A stretch of DNA of 64,000 nucleotides from Ethanoligenens sp047722935 (GTDB taxonomy: Bacteria > Bacillota > Clostridia > Oscillospirales > Ethanoligenentaceae). Shown one piece after another: positions 54,345 to 62,418 of this stretch. A program made the position numbers and the translations under genes. The DNA is taken from assembly GCA_047722935.1 (NCBI GenBank), contig JBDNZS010000004.1, positions 22,562 to 86,561 on the forward strand, read 5' to 3'. Under the pieces are notes generated by a model that did no database searches, was not told the DNA's origin, and was given only the letters and a program-made list of their open reading frames with translations. Numbering within the stretch: the first letter of the stretch is position 1; each line of letters starts with the position of its first letter.

Positions 54345-55217
54345 ATGACAATCTATCTCTTTTTATTCGGAGTCCTCCTATCGGCAGGGCTCTTTTTTAT
54401 TGCCGCCGACCTCCTACATCTGCCTACACTTGCGACCCAAAAGGCGATGCTTTCGGCGGGAAAGCAGGCCAAAGCAAAGTCCAAAATCACCGATGCCCTG
54501 CTGCGAAACGCCGCTGTCCGGCTCTCCCGGTATATCCGTATGGATGCGTACAAAAAAAGCCGGATGGCAAATGTGCTGTCGGCGGCAGGGCTTTCCGACT
54601 CGCCGGAGCTGTTCACGGCAACGGCTATTGTGAAGGCGGCAGCTATCGGGCTTTGCATCATTCCCTGCCTGATCGTCCTGCCCCTGCTGGCGCCCATTGT
54701 GCTGTTTACCGCCGTGCTGGTCTACTTCAAGGAAATCCGTAAGGCGGATGAAGCGTTGGCAGCCAAGCGCGGGAAAATCGAACAGGAGCTGCCCCGTTTC
54801 GTTGCAACCGTCACCCAGGAGCTGAAAGCCAGCCGGGATGTGCTGGCCATGCTGGAGAATTTCAAGAAAAACGCAGGTGAGGACTTCGCCGCGGAGCTTG
54901 ACATCCTCACGGCGGATATGCGCTCCTCCAGCTACGAAGCGGCATTGACCCGTTTTGAGGCAAGGTTCAATTCGCCCATGCTCTCGGATATTACCAGAGG
55001 GCTGATCGGCGTACTGCGGGGCGACGACGGCGGTATGTATTTTCAGATGCTGGCCCACGACATGAAACAGCTGGAGCTTCAGCGGCTCAAAGCGCAGGCC
55101 ATGAAGATCCCACCCAAAATCCGGGTGTTCTCCTTTGCCATGCTCATGTGCTTTCTCATGACCTACATGACGATTATTGTCTATGAAATCATCACATCCC
55201 TCGGCGGGATGTTTTAA
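54345..55217 (+). CDS. TadC-like inner-membrane platform protein
   Basis: This 290-residue protein has a signal-anchor start, membrane segments near 90-128 and a C-terminal helix (about 265-288). The soluble region contains the T2SSF motif (RFVATVTQELKASRDVLAMLENF). TadB and TadC always occur as a pair in Tad loci, and their order here is canonical. GGAGG precedes the ATG. Confidence 0.85.
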   Translation: MTIYLFLFGVLLSAGLFFIAADLLHLPTLATQKAMLSAGKQAKAKSKITDALLRNAAVRLSRYIRMDAYKKSRMANVLSAAGLSDSPELFTATAIVKAAAIGLCIIPCLIVLPLLAPIVLFTAVLVYFKEIRKADEALAAKRGKIEQELPRFVATVTQELKASRDVLAMLENFKKNAGEDFAAELDILTADMRSSSYEAALTRFEARFNSPMLSDITRGLIGVLRGDDGGMYFQMLAHDMKQLELQRLKAQAMKIPPKIRVFSFAMLMCFLMTYMTIIVYEIITSLGGMF

Positions 55218-55233
55218 GGGAGGTGCGAGCTAA

Positions 55234-55890
55234 ATGACGGAACAGGAAATGATGACGCTTCTGCGCAAAAAGCTGGATAGAAGCATGGCGCAGTATCAAA
55301 AGGAATGGCAGCAGAAATCGGCCTCCGAGCTGGTGGAGCTGGCGAGTGAAATTGCCGCCGTGAAGTTTGTGTATGGAGAATTATCCGGCAGCGGCTATTC
55401 CTCCGAATATATGGAGTATCTGCTCCGCTTTGAAAATCCGCTGGAGGTAGTAACGGATCAGTGGATTTCAGAGCAGACCGTTGACTTCAGCGAGGAACTT
55501 ACCCATGCCCTCTGGACGCTGTGGGACAAGGGCGAATCGGAACCAGAGTATGCTCTTGACCCGGAATATGCGCCTGTTTCCGCAGAGGAAGTGAGAATCA
55601 CGGTGCGGGAATTTATTAAAGCGCACCCGAACGCATCGTTTGATATGATGACGCCGGGCGGGTATGTGTACCTGACGCCCGAAACCGCACAGCTTCTGCT
55701 CTCCGGCCAGAGTGTGAAAGGGAATCCCGGCAGCGCTGAATTTGCCAGAGATGTCCCTGCGGAGGAACTGTTGGAGCAGGAAATCTGCACCGCTGATTTC
55801 AGCAAGGGTGCATGGCGTGTGTTAAGTGACCACAACCCGGAACCCCGGCAGGAGCAGGCGCCCTTTGAACAGGGGGTGACCATGTGCTGA
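55234..55890 (+). CDS. Soluble protein of unknown function, possibly DUF3848-like
   Basis: This 218-residue acidic protein has an N-terminal helical part (ELVELASEIAAVKFVYGELS) that resembles DUF3848 proteins of Clostridia elements. A short beta-rich middle (GGYVYLTPETAQLLL) follows. It ends EQGVTMC, a weak version of the Met tail. It lies inside the pilus operon, overlapping the start of the next gene by a few bases, yet has no signal peptide. Function unknown. Confidence 0.55.
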   Translation: MTEQEMMTLLRKKLDRSMAQYQKEWQQKSASELVELASEIAAVKFVYGELSGSGYSSEYMEYLLRFENPLEVVTDQWISEQTVDFSEELTHALWTLWDKGESEPEYALDPEYAPVSAEEVRITVREFIKAHPNASFDMMTPGGYVYLTPETAQLLLSGQSVKGNPGSAEFARDVPAEELLEQEICTADFSKGAWRVLSDHNPEPRQEQAPFEQGVTMC

Positions 55891-56282
55891 GAAAAATTCT
55901 GAGAAAGAAGCGCGGCGAGGGATATATTGATGTGGCGGTGCTGGTGCTGTGCGCCATGCTGGTCATTGCCCTTGCTGTGAAGGTGTTCCCCGTCTACATC
56001 CAAAAGCAGCAGCTGGACACCTTCGCCACTGAGCTCATCCGGGAGGCCGAAATTGCTGGACAGGTGGGCAGCGAAACCAGCCGTCGTGAGCAGCTTCTGC
56101 GGGAAAAGACCGGGCTTTCCCCCAGCGTGGAATGGTCTGAAACCGGCAAAATCCAGCTGAATGAGGAAGTCACGGTAACGGTTACCTACCAGACCAACAT
56201 CGGGCTGTTCGGCGGCTTCGGCTCGTTCCCCATTACGCTGAGAGCGGACGCGGCGGGAAAGAGCGAGGTCTACTGGAAATGA
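55884..56282 (+). CDS. TadE-like pseudopilin (DUF4320 type)
   Basis: This 132-residue protein has a basic start and the sequence RGEGYIDVAVLVLCAMLVIALAVKV's hallmark, GEGYIDVA, that matches the pilin processing site GEGYIDTA. A soluble beta-rich domain follows. It is likely a minor pseudopilin cleaved by the same A24 peptidase. GTG or CTG starts further upstream are excluded because the ORF overlaps the preceding stop by a few bases. Confidence 0.75.
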   Translation: MLRKILRKKRGEGYIDVAVLVLCAMLVIALAVKVFPVYIQKQQLDTFATELIREAEIAGQVGSETSRREQLLREKTGLSPSVEWSETGKIQLNEEVTVTVTYQTNIGLFGGFGSFPITLRADAAGKSEVYWK

Positions 56283-56827
56283 CGGATAAAATCAAGCAAA
56301 TTTTACGGGGAAAAGGCGGCACAGGCTTTCCTCTCATTATCGCAATCACTCTGTCTCTGGTCATGATCTTCACCGGCATTTCGGAATATTTCCGGCTGAT
56401 GATTGTGGCGCAGGGTGTGCGGGATGCGGTGCAGGCAGCGGTTATCTCCACCGTGGTGGAGAATTACGACGATGTGTACCATGGTGTGCGGGAGGGCTAT
56501 TCAGGCGCTTACCAGCCCTATGCCGGAGATTTTGAGGAAAGCCTTGATTACGGTGATATTTATGACCGGCTGGACGGCATCCTCGGACTCTCTTATAACA
56601 ACGGCTATCATGAAAAGCGCACGCCGGACGGCAAGCTGGAGTTTAAGGTCTGGAATCTGGACGTGGACATCCGAAACGCGCCGCTTGCATCGGGTGACCA
56701 AGCCTCCGCCCGCTTTGAAGCGGACAGCACCATCCTGCTGGAGGTTCCCGTATCCTTTGGCGGAAAGCTGCTGCCGCCCATGACCATCAAGGTAAAAACC
56801 AGCGCCGGATACACACCAAGGTTTTGA
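56279..56827 (+). CDS. TadE/TadF-like minor pseudopilin
   Basis: This 182-residue protein has a short basic start, a TadE/F-like hydrophobic helix at about 15-35 (GTGFPLIIAITLSLVMIF), then a helical and beta-rich ectodomain (YRLM..GVRDAVQAAVIS). It overlaps the DUF4320 gene by four bases. It completes the set of probable pilus subunits. A promoter for the next gene overlaps its stop codon. Confidence 0.75.
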   Translation: MTDKIKQILRGKGGTGFPLIIAITLSLVMIFTGISEYFRLMIVAQGVRDAVQAAVISTVVENYDDVYHGVREGYSGAYQPYAGDFEESLDYGDIYDRLDGILGLSYNNGYHEKRTPDGKLEFKVWNLDVDIRNAPLASGDQASARFEADSTILLEVPVSFGGKLLPPMTIKVKTSAGYTPRF

Positions 56828-56852
56828 CTGTTATCAAAAGTTTTTCTATAAT
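56824..56852 (+). promoter_or_regulatory. Strong internal promoter
   Basis: TTGACT (56824-56829) overlaps the stop codon of the TadE/F-like gene, and TATAAT (56847-56852) follows after exactly 17 bases. The AT-rich stretch to 56936 acts as leader for the secreted-protein pair. Confidence 0.75.
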
Positions 56853-56936
56853 ATAGATAGACTTTTTGAAAACTTCGTGGTAGGGTGTGATTTAACAAGA
56901 AGATTATCAAAATATGGTAAATAGGAGGATGCTCTT

Positions 56937-57509
56937 ATGAAAAATATGAATCCCAAAATGAAGAAATGGCTGGCTGTCGCCGGTGGTCTCGCCCTCTGCG
57001 TGGTGCTGGTGGTGCTGATCGGGCAGCGGTTCCAGACGCCCAAGCCGGTGGATGCGCCCCTCCCGTCCCAAAGCTCCGATGTAAGCGATGTGACGGTAGA
57101 CCCGTCCGAGCCGGACAGCACAGAGAAAGAAAAAGAGGTCATCGTAACCCCGCCTGATACCAGCCAGCCGGTGAGTACCGACAACGGCGCGGTTTCCAAC
57201 GGTACCGAACAGACCATTCAGGGTGATGTGAACAAGGAGGAATATACCGAGGAACAGCTCCAAGATCCCACGCAGAAGCCTAACGGCGAAAAGGTCACCG
57301 AGTCTCCCGCGGCTGTAGACCATGACAAGGTGGAACAGCCGAAGGAAACGCCGAAAAGTGAAAGTCAGCCCCAGGGCGGCGAAACCAAGGACGGCAAGAT
57401 TTATGTGCCGGGTTTCGGGTGGATTGAGGATGAGGGCGGCGGCGGTCAGGGAACGACAGTGGATGGCGATGGCGATATCAACAAACAGGTCGGCATCATG
57501 GGAGAATAA
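56937..57509 (+). CDS. Single-pass membrane protein with long Pro/Glu-rich stalk
   Basis: This 190-residue protein has one membrane helix (about 11-28), then a flexible, acidic, Pro/Ser/Thr-rich stalk and a C-terminal PGFGWIEDEGGGG region. A stalked, outward-facing protein fits a cell-envelope partner of the pilus. I recall the NCBI name DUF6550 for such proteins but cannot verify it. GGAGG precedes the ATG, and the gene has its own promoter. Confidence 0.6.
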   Translation: MKNMNPKMKKWLAVAGGLALCVVLVVLIGQRFQTPKPVDAPLPSQSSDVSDVTVDPSEPDSTEKEKEVIVTPPDTSQPVSTDNGAVSNGTEQTIQGDVNKEEYTEEQLQDPTQKPNGEKVTESPAAVDHDKVEQPKETPKSESQPQGGETKDGKIYVPGFGWIEDEGGGGQGTTVDGDGDINKQVGIMGE

Positions 57510-57522
57510 CAAAATACTTTCT

Positions 57523-57557
57523 AAGGTACGGTTGAAAGATACCGTGCCTTTTTATTT
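57523..57557 (+). terminator. Terminator after the stalk protein
   Basis: AAGGTACGGT pairs with ACCGTGCCTT (one G-U) around an eight-base loop, followed by T5 and T4. Confidence 0.8.
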
Positions 57558-57579
57558 TGCAAAAAAACAGGAGGGCAAA

Positions 57580-59265
57580 ATGAAAAATTTACTTTTGCGA
57601 ATCCTGCCGCTGTTCCTCATTTTGTGTCTGCTCTGCCCGATGACTGCTTTTGCAGACACAGGCGGCAGCGGAAACATTGACGGCGGTGGCGGCGGGATGG
57701 GTCAGGGAACCAGTACCAACTCATGGAACGGCGGCAACGAAGGTGTGCGCATTACGGTAGTGCGTGCGAGTGACCATGCGGTTGTTACTACACCGATAGA
57801 TTTTACAAACAAGAAACCCGATAATATTCGTGTACACTTTGGAAAAGTGAGCAAGCTGTCCTATAATTCTGGACAGAAACTGACTCCTACTACGAGTGTG
57901 TACCCCTATATCAATCCAGCTCAAACAATGCCTCGCATCATCAGCACCAACGGCAGCAACAACATTGAAGCCATCAAAAAATACTTCTGTTCCGAATATG
58001 TCGTCAAGCGCATTGCAGAGGTTACGGGCATGAACTACGATGTCCTCATCGGCGGTGATTACAAAATACTCTTAGAGCCCATCGCCTACTACAAATTTGA
58101 GGGTACTATGATTGCCACCACCGCTACTGAAGCGGCGCTTTATGATGAGCAGACAAGCGGCCTGCTGCGAAAAAGGATGGTATCTCTTACCCACAAGAAT
58201 CTGCCGCTGGCGATGTTTCTGGAGGTAAGCGATCTCGGCTATCCCGCGTGGGGAGGCAGCAAAACCAGCGCTGCTACCAATGCGGACATCAAGTCCAGCC
58301 TTGGGCTTGGCATTGTCCGCTTTAAAGAAAAGCCGGAGGAGCCGCAGATTGAAGCCTACGACTATGAGTACCGGGTCAACACCGACGTCATCACGGCGGT
58401 AAGAATCAGCGGCGGACAGTCCGACCCTGACAGCCCCACCCGTGTCAGCTTCAATATCGGCGGTCAGACCTACAGCGTGGGCAATGTTTATTACCCTGAA
58501 GGCGACAGCCAGCTTGCGTGGGTGAAATGGAAAACCCCTGATACCGAGCAGAACATGACCATTGAGGTGACGGTGTCCGGCTCCGGCAGCACGGCGAAAA
58601 CGACCCTCAACGTGAAAATCGTTGACCTTGATAAGAACCCGCCGCCCAATCCCGTAGCCGATGACCGCAACGACAGCTTCTCCCGTGCTTCTGTTCCAAA
58701 CAGAGCGGTGAAAAGCACGGCAAGCTGGAGTGTTTGGCGTCCGTGGTGGCAGGAATATTGGGTATGGCACGGAGATGACGAGGACGGATATTGGTGCGAT
58801 CACGGGTGGTATGAATTTGATCTGGATCGGTACAGCGCCAGTTTGACCGCCAACATGAGCATCCAATGCGACAGCAAAAATCCCACCGCCAGCGGGAAGT
58901 CAATGAAATCGGGCTACGGCATCAACCAGGCTGTCACCGGGAGCATCAGCTCCAACCAAAGCTCTGCGGTAACCCAGCTGCAGAACGCAGTCAGCTATTT
59001 CCCTGAATTTGGATACGAAGCCTACTGGCGGCTCTTGGAGCGGATGGGATCGGGGCGGTTTGAATTTCAGAAAAATCCCTATTCCACCTACAAGAACCGG
59101 ACCCATTTCAGCCCCATCTGGATGCCGGACGGCTCTTATACCGTCAACACATGGCTCATAGATGCGTGGACGCCCGATGGGATGCTGTCCGCCAACCTGA
59201 CCGACAGCCTGACCATTCGCGGCAATCTGTGGCAGGATTGGCATGCCGGTCCCATTCAGCCGTAA
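57580..59265 (+). CDS. Large secreted element protein
   Basis: This 561-residue protein has a signal peptide (about 1-25, ending AFADTGG), a Gly-rich spacer, then a beta-rich body with an aromatic-rich patch (WSVWRPWWQEYWVW). It has no LPxTG or SLH anchor. The leader hairpin ending at 57557 suggests partial attenuation, though a GGAGG before its ATG is good. It may be a secreted adhesin or tip protein of the pilus. No family recognised. Confidence 0.65.
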   Translation: MKNLLLRILPLFLILCLLCPMTAFADTGGSGNIDGGGGGMGQGTSTNSWNGGNEGVRITVVRASDHAVVTTPIDFTNKKPDNIRVHFGKVSKLSYNSGQKLTPTTSVYPYINPAQTMPRIISTNGSNNIEAIKKYFCSEYVVKRIAEVTGMNYDVLIGGDYKILLEPIAYYKFEGTMIATTATEAALYDEQTSGLLRKRMVSLTHKNLPLAMFLEVSDLGYPAWGGSKTSAATNADIKSSLGLGIVRFKEKPEEPQIEAYDYEYRVNTDVITAVRISGGQSDPDSPTRVSFNIGGQTYSVGNVYYPEGDSQLAWVKWKTPDTEQNMTIEVTVSGSGSTAKTTLNVKIVDLDKNPPPNPVADDRNDSFSRASVPNRAVKSTASWSVWRPWWQEYWVWHGDDEDGYWCDHGWYEFDLDRYSASLTANMSIQCDSKNPTASGKSMKSGYGINQAVTGSISSNQSSAVTQLQNAVSYFPEFGYEAYWRLLERMGSGRFEFQKNPYSTYKNRTHFSPIWMPDGSYTVNTWLIDAWTPDGMLSANLTDSLTIRGNLWQDWHAGPIQP

Positions 59266-59278
59266 GGGAGGGACGAGG

Positions 59279-59749
59279 ATGGCATATGAACGCATTGAGG
59301 CTCCCAAAGGCAGCCTGTACCACTACACGAAAACGGATCGGCTGGATGCAATTCTCAAGGATGGCCGCATCCGGCGGTTCGGAGATCAGGAGTGCTGGTT
59401 CTGCACCTCACTTACGGATACCCTGCGGCTTATGGAAATGACCGTCATGCTGGAGGGGCATCCTTACGTTGATACACAGGGCATCTGGCGGAAATACCCC
59501 GCTTTCGTGCCGGAGGATTATGTGATTCTCCAGCTGGAGCCACGCTATCAGAACGGCGATTGGGTGCGCTGGAATCAGGAGCTGCCTCCCGGCTGTTCCG
59601 CTGAGCTCCTTGCGCAAGCGAAGGAATTCAGCAAGCTGAAAAAAGGATTCCGGGGCGACCTGAAATTTTACCAGAATCCACAGGTGCTTGCGGTAGCTCC
59701 GTTTTTGGAGCAACAGACTCCAGGCATGGACATGACCATGCAGCTATAA
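59279..59749 (+). CDS. Possible ADP-ribosyltransferase-fold protein with Met-rich tail
   Basis: This 156-residue protein begins LYHYTKTDRLDAILKDGRIR, which follows the H-x-T...L..IL..G pattern at the NAD-binding start of DarT-like and other ART-fold proteins. Later it has DQECWFCTSLTDTLR and VPEDYVILQLEP. A catalytic Glu near the expected place is not certain. It ends GMDMTMQL. GGGAGGG precedes the ATG. It could be a toxin, an anti-restriction factor or a regulator; only a fold comparison would tell. Confidence 0.5.
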   Translation: MAYERIEAPKGSLYHYTKTDRLDAILKDGRIRRFGDQECWFCTSLTDTLRLMEMTVMLEGHPYVDTQGIWRKYPAFVPEDYVILQLEPRYQNGDWVRWNQELPPGCSAELLAQAKEFSKLKKGFRGDLKFYQNPQVLAVAPFLEQQTPGMDMTMQL

Positions 59750-59760
59750 AAGTAGAAAAA

Positions 59761-59797
59761 GAACAAGGCCGCAGGGGTGTAATCTGCGGCCTTGTTC
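59761..59797 (+). other. 14-bp perfect hairpin without T-run
   Basis: GAACAAGGCCGCAG and its complement pair around a nine-base loop, only 11 bases after the preceding stop and just before the DUF3852 ribosome binding site. A weak terminator, RNA-processing site or translational control element is possible. Confidence 0.5.
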
Positions 59798-59820
59798 CTC
59801 ATTTCAGAAAGGTGGTTTTT

Positions 59821-60159
59821 ATGAAAAGATGTAAAAAAATCGCGCTGGCGCTCACGCTCGTTCTCATGGTAAGCCTGCTGTTTGGCACAACTGCTTTTGC
59901 GGCAAACGGCGATGTGGCCGGGGCGATTGAGGGAACGTGGAACGACGCCTCCGGGCAAATCAAGACGGTGGTCAACAAGGTGGTATTTCCCGCAATCGAC
60001 CTGATTCTGGCGGTGTTTTTCTTTGCCAAATTGGGGACGGCGTACTTCGACTATAGGAAACACGGACAATTTGAGTGGGCGGCGCCCGCAATTCTGTTCG
60101 CCTGTTTGGTGTTCACCCTGACGGCGCCAACCTATATCTGGACGATCTTAGGGATGTAG
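59821..60159 (+). CDS. DUF3852 small membrane protein, VirB2/TrbC-like
   Basis: This 112-residue protein has a signal peptide (about 1-28, ending AFAANGD), a polar segment, and two membrane helices (LILAVFFFAKLGTAYF; ILFACLVFTLTAPTYIW). This is the layout of conjugative pilin VirB2/TrbC and of the DUF3852 family in Clostridia conjugative elements. It is probably a subunit of the mating channel. AGAAAGGTGG precedes the ATG. A cargo cassette splits it from the TrbL-like gene. Confidence 0.82.
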   Translation: MKRCKKIALALTLVLMVSLLFGTTAFAANGDVAGAIEGTWNDASGQIKTVVNKVVFPAIDLILAVFFFAKLGTAYFDYRKHGQFEWAAPAILFACLVFTLTAPTYIWTILGM

Positions 60160-60209
60160 AAGCGGAGCCTTTCATGTGTTGTCGCTCTGCTTCGCGCTTG
60201 ATGATTCGT

Positions 60210-60359
60210 TTACTTTTTCAGCATAAAAAGTACAATTGTTATAAGCGAAACAACAACCGCTGCAAGCGACAGCGCAAAATGGAACTGCATATCCTCCTGT
60301 GGATGAAATTTAATCCACAGCCCGCAAATAATCGTGCAAATCAGCAGTGAAATAGACAG
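60210..60359 (-). CDS. Possible small two-helix membrane peptide
   Basis: Directly after the stop of the membrane-protein gene and in the same frame, about 49 codons encode two hydrophobic stretches (LSISLLICTIICGLWI; ALSLAAVVVSLITIVLF). No ATG, GTG or TTG start is present; CTG at 60359 is the best. It could be the decayed end of the preceding gene or a coupled small protein. Confidence 0.3.
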   Translation of the reverse strand: MSISLLICTIICGLWIKFHPQEDMQFHFALSLAAVVVSLITIVLFMLKK

Positions 60360-60752
60360 TCATTGTTTTCCATCTCCCTTCTCCGTGCGATAACTGAACT
60401 TCAACCTTGCAATTTGATTTAATACAATACCAAGACAGATCATAACCGCCATGAGCCAAAATCCTAATTTATCCGTCACCTTGTTGCCAAAAATCAATGC
60501 CATCGGAGATTGTACAAGAAAAACGAGCGCAACCATATTGAGCAACTTGTTTACTCGGTAATTAGAAAGTGGTGTAACGTAGTTGTTTGGGTATTTCATT
60601 CGCACAATCTGATCAAAGACAAGGCCGATTGTAGCCAAAATAAACATGATCAAAATTCCATAGCCTTTGTAAAACCAGTCAACTACGATAAGTGCGGGGA
60701 TAGCGAGCACAAATGCGGTTAGTGAACCTATTTTCAAACTGTTTTTCATCAT
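60360..60752 (-). CDS. Four-helix membrane protein of the TetR cassette
   Basis: This 130-residue protein has four hydrophobic segments (about 11-30, 33-50, 71-88, 98-116). Its ATG overlaps the TetR stop by four bases, with GGGAGG six bases before it. It is more AT-rich than the surrounding element genes. A small exporter-like or lipid-associated role is possible, but no family is recognised. Confidence 0.7.
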   Translation of the reverse strand: MMKNSLKIGSLTAFVLAIPALIVVDWFYKGYGILIMFILATIGLVFDQIVRMKYPNNYVTPLSNYRVNKLLNMVALVFLVQSPMALIFGNKVTDKLGFWLMAVMICLGIVLNQIARLKFSYRTEKGDGKQ

Positions 60753-61315
60753 CAGCAACCTCCCAAAAATAAATTTAACTGCGCATCAAGAAAACCCTGT
60801 AACTGTTGCTCGTTGGTGATATCAATTCCACAATACTTGCGGAAATCGTCCGCACGATAAAAAATCAGTTGCATTGTGTATATCATTTGAAAGGCAATTA
60901 CACGGCATTCAGTTTCATTCTTTTTTGTTTCAAAGTGAGTTTTGATAAATGGCAGAATATCCAGTGGTAAGGAAATTTCATCATTCAGCATTAAGTATGG
61001 AATAGACAATTTGGTAAGTTCTCGGTATTTAATCATTGAATTGCAAACGTGAAGCAGCATTTCTCGAAGCTGTTCCTTTGCAGATTTGTCGGGAGATTCC
61101 ATCTGTGAGTGCTGATTGAATTCTTCAGCAATGATTTCATCAACGGCAATTTTCAAAAGCTCATCCTTAGATTTAAAGCAATAGTTTATCATTGCAAGGT
61201 TTGTTCCTGATTCGTTGGAAATTTGTCGTGCGGTTAAAATTTCCAGTGGATTACCATCTGTCAGCAATCGTTTCGTTGTTGCGATGAGTTTATTTCTCGT
61301 ATCTTGATTAGCCAT
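60752..61315 (-). CDS. TetR-family transcriptional regulator
   Basis: This 187-residue regulator has an N-terminal HTH (ILTARQISNESGTNLAMINYCF near 33-54; here the recognition helix is NLAMINYCF), followed by a helical ligand-binding domain. It should repress its own operon by binding the large palindrome at 61325-61363. ATG 61315 follows GGAGGG. Low GC compared with flanking genes suggests later acquisition. Confidence 0.92.
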   Translation of the reverse strand: MANQDTRNKLIATTKRLLTDGNPLEILTARQISNESGTNLAMINYCFKSKDELLKIAVDEIIAEEFNQHSQMESPDKSAKEQLREMLLHVCNSMIKYRELTKLSIPYLMLNDEISLPLDILPFIKTHFETKKNETECRVIAFQMIYTMQLIFYRADDFRKYCGIDITNEQQLQGFLDAQLNLFLGGC

Positions 61316-61324
61316 AAGCACCCT

Positions 61325-61363
61325 CCTGCAATCAAACATGTATTAAACACGTTTGATTGCAGG
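61325..61363. promoter_or_regulatory. Large palindromic TetR operator
   Basis: Perfect 13-bp arms, CCTGCAATCAAAC and GTTTGATTGCAGG, flank a 13-base centre that itself is nearly palindromic. In total 17 of 19 pairs match across 39 bases. It lies just upstream of the tetR start, the expected place for autorepression. Confidence 0.75.
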
Positions 61364-61527
61364 GTAAAAAATCAGTGCTGTCAAGAGTTGTTATGCATTA
61401 AAATGCAAGATGGACGATTTTGGAGATGTAGTAGAACGAACTGTTTTAATATACTGCGCTTAAACAGAGAGAAAGCATCTGGCGTTTCAAAGAAATTTGC
61501 AGTAAAATATACACGAGGGGTGATGCG

Positions 61528-61950
61528 GTGAACAGCAATGATATGAAAGGGAAAATTCATAACTCCATGTATCAGCAGCTCCAAAAGAGCGGCACAGCAG
61601 TGCCGGTACAGGTGCTGCTGGATTTAGGCATCCTCTCCAAAGAGGATTATGACCGGTGGCGCTTCGGCAAGGTGTATTATTTGGAACGTGTCTGCAAGGC
61701 AAGCCTCTCCAAGCTGTCCCTTATCATGCGGGAAATTCGGGGCTATGCCGCGAAAAACAACCTCAAGGCTTCGTGGACTTTTTATAAGCAGTGGGGACTG
61801 AAAAGCCTCCCCCATGCAAAGAAGCTCCAGTTTTCCAAAAGCGGCGGCGAGGACATTGAAAAAGCCTATGCCACCCATTATATAGACCCTGTCAGGGTAA
61901 GCAAGCTAAAACAACAATCACAAATACTTTCCGAGGCGCACTGTGAATGA
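61528..61950 (+). CDS. Conserved-looking element protein of unknown function
   Basis: This 140-residue basic, helical protein starts with GTG at 61528, preceded by GAGGGGTGA. Its middle holds RWRFGKVYYLERVCKASLSK and a possible HTH (LSKLSLIMREIRGYAAKNN). Similar proteins lie near TrbL genes in other Clostridia elements by memory, but no family name is known. Its terminator follows at once. Confidence 0.6.
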   Translation: MNSNDMKGKIHNSMYQQLQKSGTAVPVQVLLDLGILSKEDYDRWRFGKVYYLERVCKASLSKLSLIMREIRGYAAKNNLKASWTFYKQWGLKSLPHAKKLQFSKSGGEDIEKAYATHYIDPVRVSKLKQQSQILSEAHCE

Positions 61951-61970
61951 ATCCACGGTGCGCTTTTTTA
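61936..61970 (+). terminator. Terminator after the 140-residue protein
   Basis: GCGCACTGTG pairs with CACGGTGCGC (one G-U) around an eight-base loop containing the stop codon, followed by T6. Confidence 0.85.
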
Positions 61971-62049
61971 TTTCCCCTAAAATGCGTTTCAACAGCAAAA
62001 CAAGGAGGGCGGCAGAACCGCTCTCCTTGCTTTTTGCAAACGGGCTTTG

Positions 62050-62217
62050 CTATTTATCGTTGTCATCTGGCTCCGGATCTCTTTTGAGCTCCACAATAAC
62101 GCCGTCATCGCCGGAGATGAAAATCTCCTCCGTCTTTTGCTGCGCACGCTGAAGCAGCGAGATGGCATCCGTCACATCGTTGAACAGCGAATCATACATT
62201 TTTTTGTAGTCTGCCAC
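62050..62217 (-). CDS. 55-residue acidic protein on the opposite strand
   Basis: A GTG at 62217 with AGGAGG eight bases upstream opens 55 codons (VADYKKMYDSLFNDVTD...), ending LKRDPEPDDNDK. Predicted helical N-terminal half, acidic tail. The good ribosome binding site and neat codon use argue it is real. It is convergent with the 140-residue gene. No family recognised. Confidence 0.6.
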   Translation of the reverse strand: MADYKKMYDSLFNDVTDAISLLQRAQQKTEEIFISGDDGVIVELKRDPEPDDNDK

Positions 62218-62354
62218 GCAATTGACCTCCTATTTCCTTATTTCGGCGGCCACCGTTGTGTGGTATTGAAGCTCTGAATAGGCGGATTGTCAAGTCGTTT
62301 TTGAAGTTTTCTAAATCTTCGCGTCCTGCCCGAAATCCGTTCCACCAGATACAC

Positions 62355-62390
62355 AGGCACACCGCAGCATTGCTATGGTGTGCCTTTTTT
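62355..62390 (+). terminator. Terminator or attenuator before the TrbL-like gene
   Basis: GGCACACC and GGTGTGCC pair around a 13-base loop, followed by T6, only about 30 bases before the trbL-like ATG. It could end upstream transcripts or attenuate this operon. Confidence 0.75.
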
Positions 62391-62418
62391 ATTTCCACAG
62401 AAAGAAGGTGAAAATCCA

